35,000 nt of DNA from Actinidia chinensis. Lineage: Eukaryota > Streptophyta > Magnoliopsida > Ericales > Actinidiaceae. This document shows, piece by piece, positions 21,279-31,114 of this stretch. The stretch lies in assembly GCA_009663005.1 (NCBI GenBank), contig CM018897.1:12389121-12424120 (forward strand), read 5' to 3'. The notes under the pieces are model-generated. The model did no database searches, was not told the origin of the DNA, and saw only the letters and a program-made list of their open reading frames with translations. Positions within the stretch are counted from its first letter, which is position 1. Each line of letters starts with the position of its first letter. The position numbers were made by a program, and so were the translations under genes.

Positions 21279-21418
21279 ACCGGCCTACTCTCGCGGACTT
21301 TCACGAAGGTTTGACATACCCCAATATCCGGCCTAATTCTCGGATTTTCACCGAAGGTTTGACATACCCATTATCCGGCCGCATTCTCGGTCACTAACCG
21401 AGGGTCGACATTCCCTCC
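21279..21418. repeat. Three subrepeats of about 47 bases in the solo LTR
   Basis: Each copy has CCGGCC..., TCTCGG..., a CCGAAGG-like word and GACATACCC or a variant. The third copy is the most divergent (GTCGACATTCC). Confidence 0.75.
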
Positions 21419-22095
21419 CCGCGCGGGTTGTTATTGTTGCACTAGGACTTTTCATTTCAGGCTTAACTAAGCCCATCTAATTCTAGGTAATCCTAGCATG
21501 TCCTTCTCAAAACCATTTTCCAGATCCAACATACATAATTTATACTTGCTAACAGCTTTAATGTAAATAATAGAAATATACAAAATATCAATCATCAACA
21601 CAATCTAATATAAAATCCAACAAGTAAACCCTCGTTTACATTTTCATTATAAATTAAGTTCTCCATTTAAGTTAAAATCAAAATAATGTCTTACATAGAC
21701 TTGATATAAGCTATAACACAAACCCAAGTAAAACCCCAACAAACTAAACCCCCTTTACATCAATCAAGCTCCAAAATTGAAGAAAGATGGAGATATTCCA
21801 AATACTCGATCCCTGATATTATTCGCTCTATATGAAGCCCCGTTGAGTAGATAATTTATTCTATTTATCTCCACTGAATCACACCTACTCGCCCCGATCT
21901 AAATCTAACACAATTTTTCTTCTTCTGTGGTTCAAAACACAGACAGAGATGAGAGGAGAGACAGAATGGAGTGAGAGAAGGAGCCGAATTCGGTTGAGGA
22001 GAGATAGATGCGCATAGCTTATAGAAAAGAGAAAAGGAAAAAAAAAAAACATAATGAGTATGTTGGGATGATTATGTTTAGAATAATGTGTTTGT

Positions 22096-22120
22096 GGGGG
22101 GGGGGGGGGTGGGCGGGGGG
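22096..22120 (+). repeat. Poly-G tract
   Basis: Fourteen G, then T, GGG, C and six G. The run could form a G-quadruplex, and its length may be inaccurate in a long-read assembly. Confidence 0.85.
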
Positions 22121-22413
22121 AAATGATGATGTTGGGAAGATGTATTTTAGTGGGGAAATTCAAAATCCAAACGGAGATCAAGTGAAGGGACCAAGGAGCT
22201 CCCAGGAGGTGAATGGGATCCAAGGAGCTTCTCAGGCTTTGTTTGGTTTACCCAAATTTAAATTCTAATTTTGGATCCAAATTAAACCCCCATCTCACTA
22301 TAAGCCCAACATCAATTTACATCTAGTTCCAAATACCACAATGTGACCAATTAAAATACATTCTTAGATCCATTAAGCCTACATGTGGTCTAATTATTAT
22401 TTATGTATTCATT

Positions 22414-22431
22414 ATATATATATATTATATA

Positions 22432-22450
<19 letters not shown>
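22414..22450. repeat. TA-rich microsatellite before the solo LTR end
   Basis: Imperfect TA repeat followed by a T-run that ends in GACCTACA, the terminus of the solo LTR. Confidence 0.8.
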
Positions 22451-22464
<14 letters not shown>

Positions 22465-22472
22465 GACCTACA

Positions 22473-22477
22473 CCGCG
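22473..22477. repeat. Right target-site duplication of solo LTR
   Basis: CCGCG, identical to 20327-20331 and directly after the terminal CA. Confidence 0.85.
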
Positions 22478-22645
22478 CTACGGGTTCTCCATTGATCTAA
22501 GCGTTCATGCAATTTGGTTTTTTTGTTTTTTTTTCAATTCCCCTCTCATCGTATGTCTTTCTCCGTCACTAATGCTTCCTTCCAAAAGCTTTAGATCCGA
22601 TGGACTGAAGACTCATCAGTGTGCTTTTATCTTGGTTGCAGACAT
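22473..22645 (-). pseudogene. B2 gag, 5' part
   Basis: The gag start corresponds to CAT at 22643-22645 on the plus strand, aligned with the ATG of B1 and B3. An extra base right after it would shift the frame. The piece continues at 20331 beyond the solo LTR. Confidence 0.7.
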
Positions 22646-23183
22646 TGTTTTCTTACAAAATAAAGATTAGAAGAAACAAAAAAAAAAAAAAAAAAAGAAA
22701 CCTCATAACCACTCCCTTACGTGTTTCACTGAATAAATGAATTCCTCAACGCTCGTGTTTTCACGCAGTAAGTAAAGTAGTAAATTTGGCTTCTTAAACC
22801 CTCAATATGTAATTACCACTCTTGCATCTTTCACTGGTTATTTCTCAAAAAGTTCTTATCAAACTAATCAAACAAATTAATCAGAATTTTCTTAGTCAGT
22901 TCAGCACACCCGAAGAGAGATTTTTCGGTTCACAACGAAACGAATCACAAAGATTACTTGGAATAACAAGTATTAGGACATAATATCAAGACGAAGTTTA
23001 CTACTATAAGAATTTTTTTTTTCTCGAAAAATATAATGCATGGAATCAAGATACTTTTTTCTTTTTTTTTTTCCTTCTCTTTCTTTTTTTTTTTTTTTTT
23101 TTTTGACCTTGATCAATGTACTAGAATTGATCAAATGAAATTCAAGAAGAGCAAAGTAGATTAAACTGATGTTAGAAGCCTAA
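22646..23183 (-). other. B2 5' untranslated leader
   Basis: Matches the B1 leader in reverse and the B3 leader directly. It carries long T-runs on the plus strand (23050-23104), the counterpart of the A-rich tract in B1, and an added A-run at 22678-22696. Confidence 0.65.
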
Positions 23184-23195
23184 GCTATGATACCA
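23184..23195 (-). promoter_or_regulatory. Initiator-Met tRNA primer-binding site, B2
   Basis: The minus strand reads TGGTATCATAGC, 11 of 12 bases of the standard site, two bases from the LTR end. Confidence 0.85.
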
Positions 23196-23197
23196 AA

Positions 23198-23932
23198 TGA
23201 TACGAAAAAAAACCCCGTGTCGTTTGTTAAACGAACCCCGTATTCAGTATTGGTTTGCCTAAGACCGTTCTACGTTCAGGTTAGATGGAGACCGCGACCC
23301 AACACCTATAAAGAGATGTGAACCTTGGTATAAAGGAGGAGCACAAATCACGGGTTGAATGAAATACTCGATGATAAGTCAAGAATGAACGCCACAGAGA
23401 AAATCTGATAAGTTCAAAATTAGTTCTCAAGAACATAAGAGAACTACTCTCACTCAATACCAAAACTCTCCCTCTTCAAAGGAAAGGAGCCACCAATTAT
23501 ACTACTAAGGCACAAAAGATCAGCCTAGGAAAATCTTCAACTAAGAAAACTTTGGCCTAATTAAGGAAAGTTCAATCTAACTTTATCCCTTAATTTCAGC
23601 TAAAAATTCTGCCAGAAGACCAAACTCAATTTAATAAAGACAAGCATGCATTAACTCATTATGTCAGCCCAAAGTTGTGCAACAAGAACCTCAATTTAGG
23701 AAGTCAGCTCCCCATTTGTATAATTGACTTTCTTTGGACTTGAATCATGACTTATTATGGGCTGGATATTTTGTTCATCACCATCAATGGGCCTCCACTT
23801 GCTTGTTTGAGCCCAAATCCCTCGAATCAGCCCACTAATGCATTTGAAATTTTTGCACGTGCTCTGTAATTGGGCCAATGGGAACTTGAATTGGATCGCA
23901 TTCCGGGACTCGTGTTAGCCATGTCCTCATCA
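23198..23932 (-). repeat. 5' LTR of element B2
   Basis: 735 bases, minus strand from TGATGAGGACATGG (23932) to CGTATCA (23198). It is the longest family-B LTR here, partly through homopolymer length. The tail-coding segment near its start reads SHWPNYRARAKISNALVG (frame-shifted GPITRARAK). A TATA-like word lies near 23494-23500. Confidence 0.85.
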
Positions 23933-24043
23933 GAGGACGGATGATGAGCAGCGGAAGAGTTAGAGCATATACACGAGAGGTTGGATAGGGTAGAAGGGGA
24001 AACACAACGGGGGCAGCCACCACTTGACCTCCAAATGTCCATA
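23933..24043 (+). pseudogene. Family-A gag fragment, plus orientation
   Basis: Its sequence (AGAGCATATACACGAGAGG and onward) is the inverse of 24405-24510 and matches element A gag near 7745-7855. It ends at a CATAGG word where the minus-oriented gag begins. Confidence 0.7.
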
Positions 24044-24599
24044 GGCCGTTCTCCATTCCGCCTCCTATTGATGCAAAAAAACTGATCCCACCACACATTA
24101 GCATAATCAGTAAATTCAATGCGGCATGCTTTACCTTCCTTTAATTCTGGAGGAATTGGACAATCAAAAATCAACTCATCTTCGTTTTCCACGAGGTATG
24201 CTTCAGGGATCCACGCTTTCCGAAAAGCAGGAATTCTTCATCTTGCATACATCATAGGTTGCCTGATAAAACGATCTAGCTCCTCTAGCACTGCAGATCT
24301 CCTATATGGCTGCCCACTGACATCCTATCAATCTCCTCCTCTACACCATCCCCTTTCAAACTATCTAAATTTCCAATTCTCTTGGTGTAATCTACCCCTG
24401 CCTATTGACATTGGGACGCAAGTGGTGCTACCACCTTGTGTTCCCTCTTCTACCCTATCCAACCTCTCGTGTATATGCTCTAACTCTGCTCTCATCATCC
24501 GTCTCATCTATCCCATTAATGCTTGCAGTTGTAGATCGGAACAGCTTGCGGGTGATTCGAAACTCTTCGCTTGCGCCTTTTCTCTTGATTTCGAGACAT
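24044..24599 (-). pseudogene. Family-A gag N-terminal fragment, minus orientation
   Basis: Starts with ATG at 24599 (MSRNQEK), the same position as the gag start of element A (7942), and runs to the capsid core. Legible pieces are ENEDELIFDCPIPPELKEGK and EFTDYANVWWDQFF (about 24065-24190). This is the cleanest view of this gag in the window. It is truncated at 24044 by an inverted junction, and there is no leader or primer site upstream. The 160-codon plus-strand frame at 24119-24601 is antisense to it and is not a gene. Confidence 0.75.
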
Positions 24600-24603
24600 G
24601 ATG

Positions 24604-25011
24604 GAGATCTCTAGATTAGATTTGATTAGGATTTGATTAGATGGAGATAAGATCAGATTTGGACTCATCTCCACGGAAAGTTGACTTGGTTAGATTATTT
24701 TATTAGAAAAAGATTAGATGAGAATTTTTATATTGTAGCGGCCTATAAAAAGGGCAAGCAATCAATTCCGAAAATCAATGAAAATAGAGAGATTCGTTTA
24801 GTTTTATTAGTTCTTCAAGAAAACTATCTGAACTTATTCAAAGGAATTTGTGGCGTTCAAACCTGACTTATCAAAGGATCACCATTCCCGTTTTGTGGCG
24901 TCTTCATCATACCAAGTTATTAATTGCTAAGTAACGGGTCGCGGTTTTCATCAATTGAAAGAGTTGAGTTGCGTTTTTTTATTTCAAATTTGGTGTCGGG
25001 TGAGGGGTGCA
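24604..25011 (+). repeat. Partial family-A LTR, plus orientation
   Basis: Matches the reverse of 2645-3080 in element A from the CTAATCT-rich part through the TATA box to the end region (GGTGTCGGG). The first 350 bases of the LTR are missing and the last 20 are altered at the junction with the next LTR. Confidence 0.8.
24744..24751 (+). promoter_or_regulatory. TATA box of the partial family-A LTR
   Basis: CCTATAAAAAGGGC context identical to element A (2930-2937 on the minus strand). If active, it would transcribe to the right, antisense to B4 and B3. Confidence 0.6.
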
Positions 25012-25725
25012 CGAACCCTGTCTCTTGTAACGAACCCAGTATTCAAGTATTGTGGCCTAAGACCGTTCTACGTTCAGTTTTATATGGAAACGCGACCCCA
25101 CACCTAAAAGAGAGGTGAAACTTGGTATAAAGGAGGACGTCAAAATCAAGGGTGAAATACGCGATGATAAGTCAAGATATGAACGCACAGAGAAATTTTG
25201 ATAAGTTCAAATTAGTCCTCAAAGAACATAAGAGCAAATACTCTCACTTATACAACCACCCGTTTTCAAAGGAAAAGAGTACAATTATACTACTCAAGGC
25301 ACAAAGCTCAGCCTTAGCAAATTCTTAAGCTAAGAAGAAAACTTTGGGCCTCAATTAAGGAAGTCAACCTGACTTTATCCCTTAATTTCAGCTAAAATCT
25401 GCCATAAGACAATTCAATTAATAAAGACAGCATGACATTATTCTTTATGTGTAAGCCCAAGTTGTTGCCAACAAGAATCTTAAAATTAAGGAGTCAAGCT
25501 CCCCATTTGTCTATGGACTTCGTGACTTGAATCATGCTTATTAAGGGCTGGATATTGTGTTTCATCACCATAATGGGGCCTCCACTTGCTTGTTTGCAGC
25601 AAAAAAGCTCTGAATCAGTCCACTTAATGCATTTAAAAAATTTCTTAGCCGTGCGCTTTAATTGGGTTAATGGAACTTGAATCGGATCCGCATTCATGGC
25701 TCTCGTGTAGCCATGTCCTCTCATC
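25012..25725 (-). repeat. 3' LTR of element B4 (outer element)
   Basis: About 714 bases in minus orientation. It starts at GATGAGAGGACATGG-like sequence (25725) and ends near 25012, where it adjoins a family-A LTR and lacks the terminal TATCA. It carries the tail-coding segment 25494-25724. Confidence 0.75.
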
Positions 25726-25737
25726 CCCGCTTCTTGA
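25726..25737 (-). promoter_or_regulatory. Polypurine tract of element B4
   Basis: The minus strand reads AAGAAGCGGGGA just before the LTR, the same place as the tracts of element A and B3 but with one C interruption. Confidence 0.5.
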
Positions 25738-25845
25738 ATGATTTGTCCTCAAAATAAAGTCATCACGAACAGCAAAAGGACTCAAATCAGAAATATGAAT
25801 GTGCACTTACATATATTCACCGGGTAAGTCAGTTTGTATGCATTG
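25738..25845 (-). pseudogene. B4 integrase C-terminal tail, cut off by B3
   Basis: This matches 26571-26683 of B3. The minus-strand sequence continues beyond the B3 insertion at 32359, which restores the INDNAYKL-like segment. It is the end of the outer element's pol. Confidence 0.75.
25841..25845. repeat. Left target-site duplication of element B3
   Basis: CATTG, identical to 32359-32363. Confidence 0.85.
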
Positions 25846-26558
25846 TGATAAGAACCCCGTGTGTTTAACGAACCCCGTACAAGTATTGTGCCTAAGGACG
25901 TTCTACGTTCAGGTTTAGAGGAAACCGCCGACCCAAACCTATAAAGAGATGTGAACCTGGTATAAAGCGCGGACGCCACGTCAAGGAGAAAAAGACTCGA
26001 TTGAGAATCAGAATGAACGCCACAGAGAAATCTGATATAAGTTCAAATTAGTCTCAAAGACAAAGAGAAAACTCTCACTCATACCAACTCCCCTCTTCCA
26101 AGGAAAAGGAGCACAATTTATACTACTAAGGTCAACAAAGATCAGCCTTAGGAATTCTTAACTAAGAAACTTTGCCTCAATTTAAGGAAGTCAAATCTAA
26201 CTTTATCCTTAATTTCAGCCCTTCTAAAAATTCTGCCATAAGGGACAACTTCAATTTAATAAAAACAAGCATGACCATTAACTCCATGATTTCAGCCAAA
26301 GTGTGCACAAGAATCCTCAATTAAGGAAGTCAGCTCCCTATTTGTCTATTGACTTCTTGGACTTGAATCATGCTTATTTGGGCCTGGATATTTTGTTCAT
26401 CACCCTCAATGAGGCCCTCCACTTGCTGTGAGCCCAAATCCCTTGATGAATCAGCCCACTTAATGCATTTTGAAATTTCTTGGCACGTGTTTGTAATTGC
26501 GGCCAATGGGAACTTGAATTGGCTGCATTCAGGATCTCGTGGTAGCACTGTCTCATCA
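25846..26558 (-). repeat. 3' LTR of element B3
   Basis: 713 bases, minus strand from TGATGAGACAG (26558) to TTATCA (25846). It contains a TATAAAT promoter word (26116-26122, minus strand) and the tail-coding segment at 26330-26548. Confidence 0.9.
26116..26122 (-). promoter_or_regulatory. TATA box of the B3 3' LTR
   Basis: The minus strand reads GTAGTATAAATTGTGCTCC around this site. The same context recurs in the other family-B LTRs (near 23494, 25275 and 31924) with one-base changes, and is deleted in B1. Confidence 0.6.
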
Positions 26559-26570
26559 TCTCCTCTCTTT
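26559..26570 (-). promoter_or_regulatory. Polypurine tract of element B3
   Basis: The minus strand reads AAAGAGAGGAGA immediately before the LTR start, the expected plus-strand primer. Confidence 0.8.
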
Positions 26571-27600
26571 GAAAAGGATTTGTCTCAAATCAAGTTCATC
26601 ACCTACAGCAAAAGGACTCAAATCAGAAAATTGACGGTAGCACTTTACCTTATATTCACAAGGTGGTGTACGTCCAGTTTGTATGCATTAATCGTTTATT
26701 AGTTTCCAAGACTGGAACGGCCGTCCCTCTGGGGTAGTAAATTGAGTTCCGTGGAGTTGGAAACCGCTCCTTACGCACGTGTAACCAAACCAAATATCCA
26801 GGTTCAAAAAAACAAAAAAAAAAACAATTTACCGTTTCGACCTGATTGCTTGTTTCGAATGCTCAGTTCTTCTTTCAATGTGAGTTTTGCTTTTCTGATC
26901 GGTTTTACAAGTTACGCATTTTCTTTTCCATCCAAATAACATGCTCAGCAAAGGTAAATGGAGAGATAAATCCAAAAGGAGTTAAAGGATTAAACCATAA
27001 CATCTCAAATGGTGAAAATTTATAGCAGAATGAACAGAACGCTTTATAAAGCAAATTCAACATGCGGCAAACAATCTTCCATGTTTTAATATTTTCTTAT
27101 AATTGACCGCAACAAAGTAGATAGAGTCCTATTTACGACTTCTGTTTGCCCATCGGTTTGAGATGACAGTAGTGAAACAAACAATGGTCCTAACTTGCCC
27201 ATAAAGTCTTCCGGAAATAACTCAAAAATTTTTTAGGCATCTCTATCAGAAACAGAAACAATTTGTTCTAGGTAGTCCATGTAAACGCACAAATTTCTTT
27301 AAAGAAACAGCTCTGCCAAATGTGACGCATCATTCAGTTTTGTGACATGGAATTAAAAGGTGCATTTTTGAAAATCTGTCACAACAACAAAAACTGAATC
27401 TTTCCACGTGTAGGACCTAGGTAAACCCAAACACAAAATCAGAAATATCCAATGCCAGGTATCACTAGGATGGGAAGAGGGTAACAAATCCGTGGTGCTG
27501 CACTCGAGACTTAGCTTGCTTACAGGTGAATACATCGTTCACAAATCTCCTCATGTCTCATTTATATGTGGCCAATAAAAAATGTTCTGCAAAATAGCTA
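26571..27600 (-). pseudogene. B3 integrase (degenerate)
   Basis: The zinc-binding region near 27500-27590 reads CKQAKSRVQHHGF after a shifted first half. The catalytic core keeps QTDGQTEVVNRTL intact near 27127-27175. The C-terminal part (26590-26730) corresponds to INDNAYKL...FNVSDL in shifted frames and leads into the LTR-encoded tail. This arrangement, without a clear classical chromodomain, resembles CRM-type chromoviruses, but I rate that as a guess. Confidence 0.8.
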
Positions 27601-28300
27601 AAGTCTTGGCAATTCAAATGCCCAAGCAAGCTACCACCATGGGATGCTCTAACCAGCAATTCTCTCACAGAGCAATTAGGCCAAGCATAATTTGTTCTCA
27701 CGGAAACAAGAATCCATCAAGCCTAAAATACCTTCCATTTGCGGAAGTTCTCGCTCATTATATTCTCTCCAAAAAATTCATGGTCTGTTGCATATAATCT
27801 AATTTGCTCAAAACCAAGTAATTTAGCATTTAAAGGAGTTGAAACAACCACGTACCTGCGAGAAAGTGCCATCGGCAAACGACGTTTTCCTTACCTTGCT
27901 TGTATGGATAATTACGGAACTGTCTCGATGAACTCATCCATCGGGCATGTTCTTTTGTTCAGTTTTATGCTGGCCCTTTAATGTTTCAAGGGACTCATAT
28001 TGTATGGATCAAGAATTCTCTATGCCATAGGTAGGACGCCAATGTCCTCCAACGCTCTAACCAATGCGTACAACTCCCCCTTATAATAAGTTGGGTAGTT
28101 TAAGGCTTGCCCCCCACTAGTTTCTCCTGATAGTAAGCTATTTTTTGGGTGTCCCTCGTGCATGAAAAACTGCACCTATACCATACCTGAAGCATCACAT
28201 TCATTTCCACACATTTAGCAAAATTGGGCAAAAGATAATAAGGAGCGTTGGTCAGCCTTTGCTGACCAATTGAATGCCTTTTCTTGTTGTCTCCCCACTA
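27601..28300 (-). pseudogene. B3 RNase H (degenerate)
   Basis: On the minus strand NECDASGM lies near 28188-28210 and HEGHPKNS near 28145-28165, the start of gypsy RNase H (xECDASGxGxGAVLxQEGHPIAY). Further motifs toward integrase are frame-shifted. The domain lies between RT and integrase as expected for Ty3/gypsy rather than Ty1/copia order. Confidence 0.75.
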
Positions 28301-29010
28301 AAACCCACATTTTCTTGATACTCCGTCAGTGAGTGCGAACTAAATCGTGCTGAAATCTTCACCCCCAAACCGTCGGTAGGAAAGAAACTAGCAAGGCCAT
28401 GAAAACTCCTCCCACATTACCTACGGTTGGGATCGGCCATTCTTGGATGGCAAAGTATCTATCCGCATAAACAGTAGGCCCTTGGTGACTCACAACAAAG
28501 CCTCGAAAATACAAGATTATCTGTACAAAAAGGTTACACTCTTCAGATTAGCAAATAACTTTTCTTGTCTAAGCACATCTAAAACAGATTTTACATGTTG
28601 TACATGCTCATCTAAGTTTTTGCTATATATGAGGAATCATCAAAATATACAACAACACATTTTCCAATAAATGCACGCAAAATATGATTCATTAAAACGC
28701 ATTGAAAGTACTCGGGAGCATTAGTTAGACCAAATGGCATTACTAACCACTCGGACAAGCCCTATTAGTTTTGAAGCAGTTTCCACTCATCGCCTTCTTT
28801 CATTCGGATTTGATGATATCCCTTTTCAAGTCAATTTTAGGACAATACACCAAGAACCATTGCAATTCATTAACATATCATCTAAACGAGGAATAGGATG
28901 ACGATACTTACCGTTATATTGTTTAATGCTCGGCAATTCAAAGCACACTCTCCATGTCCCATCCTTTCTTAGGAACTAACAAAACTGGACTGCCACATGG
29001 GATAATGCTT
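28301..29010 (-). pseudogene. B3 reverse transcriptase (degenerate)
   Basis: The catalytic YFDD is intact at 28636-28647 (minus strand, CVVVYFDD). MPFGLTNA is recognisable near 28715-28740. The SPCxSSxLLVPKKDG-like start lies near 28950-29010. It would synthesise cDNA primed by initiator-Met tRNA at 31635-31646. Frames shift several times. Confidence 0.8.
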
Positions 29011-29900
29011 TCCCTAACATTACCCCTTTTCTAACAATTCACTAACCTGCTTTTGAGCTCCTTGTCTCGTCGGGGTTGCTCCTATAAGCGGTCTGTTGGA
29101 ATGGAAGCGCCGGGGGGGTACAAAATCAATCTGAATGCCGATTCCTCTGAATGGGCGGTAAAGCAGGCGGCATCATCGGAAAGACATCCTCAAATTCCTG
29201 CAACAGGATTAAACAGACTAGGTATAACAGAGTCAAGTCCGTTAGTGTTATAAATGCCCTCCTTGCAAAGAGTTACAATCACGGCTGATTGAAAGAAAAA
29301 CATTGCTCTCTTGATTTCTTTGCTTTTGCATAAAAATCTGTTTGCTTTTGTTTTCTCTCTGTTTTGACCCTCAATGGCGGATCTATAATACTGTTCTCTC
29401 TTTTTTTCCTCGGCCTTTCTCCCTTTTCACTCTTTTTTGTTCACTCTTTAGTAATCTCACTTGATCTTTTCATGAACTTTGTTTAGGTGATAAACGGTAC
29501 AAGGGTTATGGGTCGTTGATTAAGTACAAAATGAAATTTATTCGTGAACCCATATGCTTCACCCGCCTATCGAACGCCATTGGTCGTCCTAACAACAAGT
29601 GCCCAGCTTGCATCCGGTACTACAAACACAGAACTCATCTCATATTTACAGATTCGGAACGCCACCAACACCTGTTTAGTTCACCTCAACATCACCACTA
29701 TTATTCACCATTGCAATTATAAGGCTTAGTATGCAATATCGTTGCAACATAATTATCAACCTGTTGTGCTGCCACATTTTGTACAACTACCACCACAATA
29801 ATTACGCTACATCCCTTGTCACATGAACAATAGCTCAGTGTAAAAGATGTTCTCTCCCATTGAATTCATTTCGGTCTTCATTGCCTTAAGCTCAACGATC
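29011..29900 (-). pseudogene. B3 protease and linker (degenerate)
   Basis: The protease C-terminal end near 29565-29610 corresponds to QAGHLLLGRP. The active-site region near 29775-29820 reads V-I-I followed by a frame-shifted GGSCTNVA. The linker (29290-29460) is Lys/Glu-rich on the minus strand, seen as T/C-rich sequence on the plus strand. It aligns with the B1 and B2 arms around 17690-19200. Confidence 0.7.
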
Positions 29901-30419
29901 TTTTTTTTTTTACCTTGCCACTAAAGTCAATGCATCAGGAGCTAAATAGTCCTCCCTCATAGGCATCCTCTAATGGAGACATGGATTTCAGATCATCTTC
30001 GTCATCGGTTAAATTTCTCCATTATTTCCCTCATCACCATAAACCCGCCTAGTCGGGCATGACTTGCTATGTGTTCCCCTGCCTTGGACATATTAAGCAT
30101 TTAATATCAGATTATGAGGATTAGAAGTTCGGTTTTACCATGACTTTCTTGCTTGAAGCTCAGGCTTTGGTTTGGATATGAGGACGTTGGGCCCCTTCTC
30201 TTCTTTTTTGGATAATTCGAATCTCCAAGAATTGGATTGCAAGCTTTGATGAAGGTGTGTATGTATTGCCTTCTCTTGAGTTGTTGCTCAATGTTGACAG
30301 CCTTTGCACCATTTATTCGATCTCCACAATAATTGTTGCAACTCAAACCACATTAGCAATCTCTGATTTAAGCCATAAGAAAACGAGCCATGGTGCTTCT
30401 CGGTCTTCTTCCACATTTG

Positions 30420-30454
<35 letters not shown>

Positions 30455-30535
30455 TCTTCCACACTTCGATGCCTTGCGTGAGGACCTTGCAATTTTTGAT
30501 ACAAGCCTCTTGTAGAAATGATGGGAAACAAAGCG

Positions 30536-30567
<32 letters not shown>

Positions 30568-30844
30568 AGCAATTTGGACGTTCTTACTCCGTCTCCTGCC
30601 AAAACGAATGATCCCACCAAATACAGCATAGTCAGTAAATTCAATCACAGCTATTTTTACCTTTTGTTGCTTCGGCGTAGTGGTGACATCAAACAGAGTT
30701 CCATCTTCTTTTCCCATCAAGGAGGCTTCAGGATCAGATATCCATTGAAACGACGGAACCTTCATCTTAATACCACTAAAGGTCTCATCCATTTGGGTTT
30801 CTATCTCTCCTATATCGTCCATTCATCTACGACTACCCACGGAT

Positions 30845-30875
<31 letters not shown>

Positions 30876-31114
30876 TAAATTTTACTAACTTTTCTCTAAC
30901 TGGGAGCTCCCTCTCTCCTACGGGCTTGATGGAAACAGGTTGTGGCTGCTGCCCGAGCGTGAGTTTCTCCAATTGAATCTAAGCGTTCATGCAATTGTTC
31001 CAATTTCCTTCCCACATCTGTCTTATCTCCCCCAACTAATGCCTCCTTCCAAAGTTTAGATACGCTGGACTGGAAGAATCATCAGTAGTGCGTTTATTCT
31101 CTGTTTGCAGACAT
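29901..31114 (-). pseudogene. B3 gag (degenerate)
   Basis: The ATG is at 31114. The best frame, 30421-30822 (133 codons), reads MDDIGEIETQMDETF, then VPSFQWISDPEASLMGKEDG, then IATWEDMKSVMRN and GLYQKLQGPHA, the N-terminal and capsid part. The 30107-30346 frame gives NIEQQLKRRQYIHTF and a basic stretch. A degraded zinc knuckle lies near 30062-30098. Gag would assemble particles and bind the genomic RNA. Shifts separate these blocks. Confidence 0.8.

Larger units (their letters stand above)
20332..22472. mobile_element. Solo LTR (2141 bases) inside B2 gag
   Basis: Begins TGTCACGCCCCGGG and ends TTTTGACCTACA, i.e. TG...CA, with a 5-base CCGCG duplication on both sides. Inside are three subrepeats of about 47 bases (21279-21418), AT microsatellites and a poly-G run, but no gag, pol or primer site. 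These features fit a solo LTR left after recombination between two LTRs of a longer element. The TGTCACGCCCCG start is common in large plant gypsy LTRs, but I cannot assign a family. Its orientation is not certain. The frames at 20821-21174 and 21885-22223 show no recognisable product. Confidence 0.8.
18569..23932 (-). mobile_element. Element B2: 5' part of a Ty3/gypsy retrotransposon, minus strand
   Basis: In minus-strand order: LTR (23932-23198), primer site, leader, gag (22645 downward) and protease to about 18569, where it meets B1. RT onward is absent. The gag is split by a solo LTR at 20332-22472. Its sequence aligns along its length with the 29190-31640 part of B3. Confidence 0.8.

Noticed and set aside
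20821..22268. Several frames of 60-117 codons inside the solo LTR
   Set aside because: Low-complexity Lys/Ile/Phe or Pro/His-rich, no motif, and they lie in an LTR with TG...CA ends and a target duplication.
15237..23937. B1 plus B2 as one insertion with two LTR 5' termini
   Set aside because: The bases flanking the outer ends (GAAGT before 15242, GAGGA after 23932) do not form a target duplication, so a single integration event is not supported.
24119..24601. Longest plus-strand frame in the window (160 codons)
   Set aside because: It is antisense to a family-A gag fragment whose protein motifs (ENEDELIFDCPIPPELKEGK) are clear on the minus strand.
30469..30888. 139-codon plus-strand frame
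   Set aside because: Antisense shadow of B3 gag, which carries the recognisable capsid motif on the minus strand.
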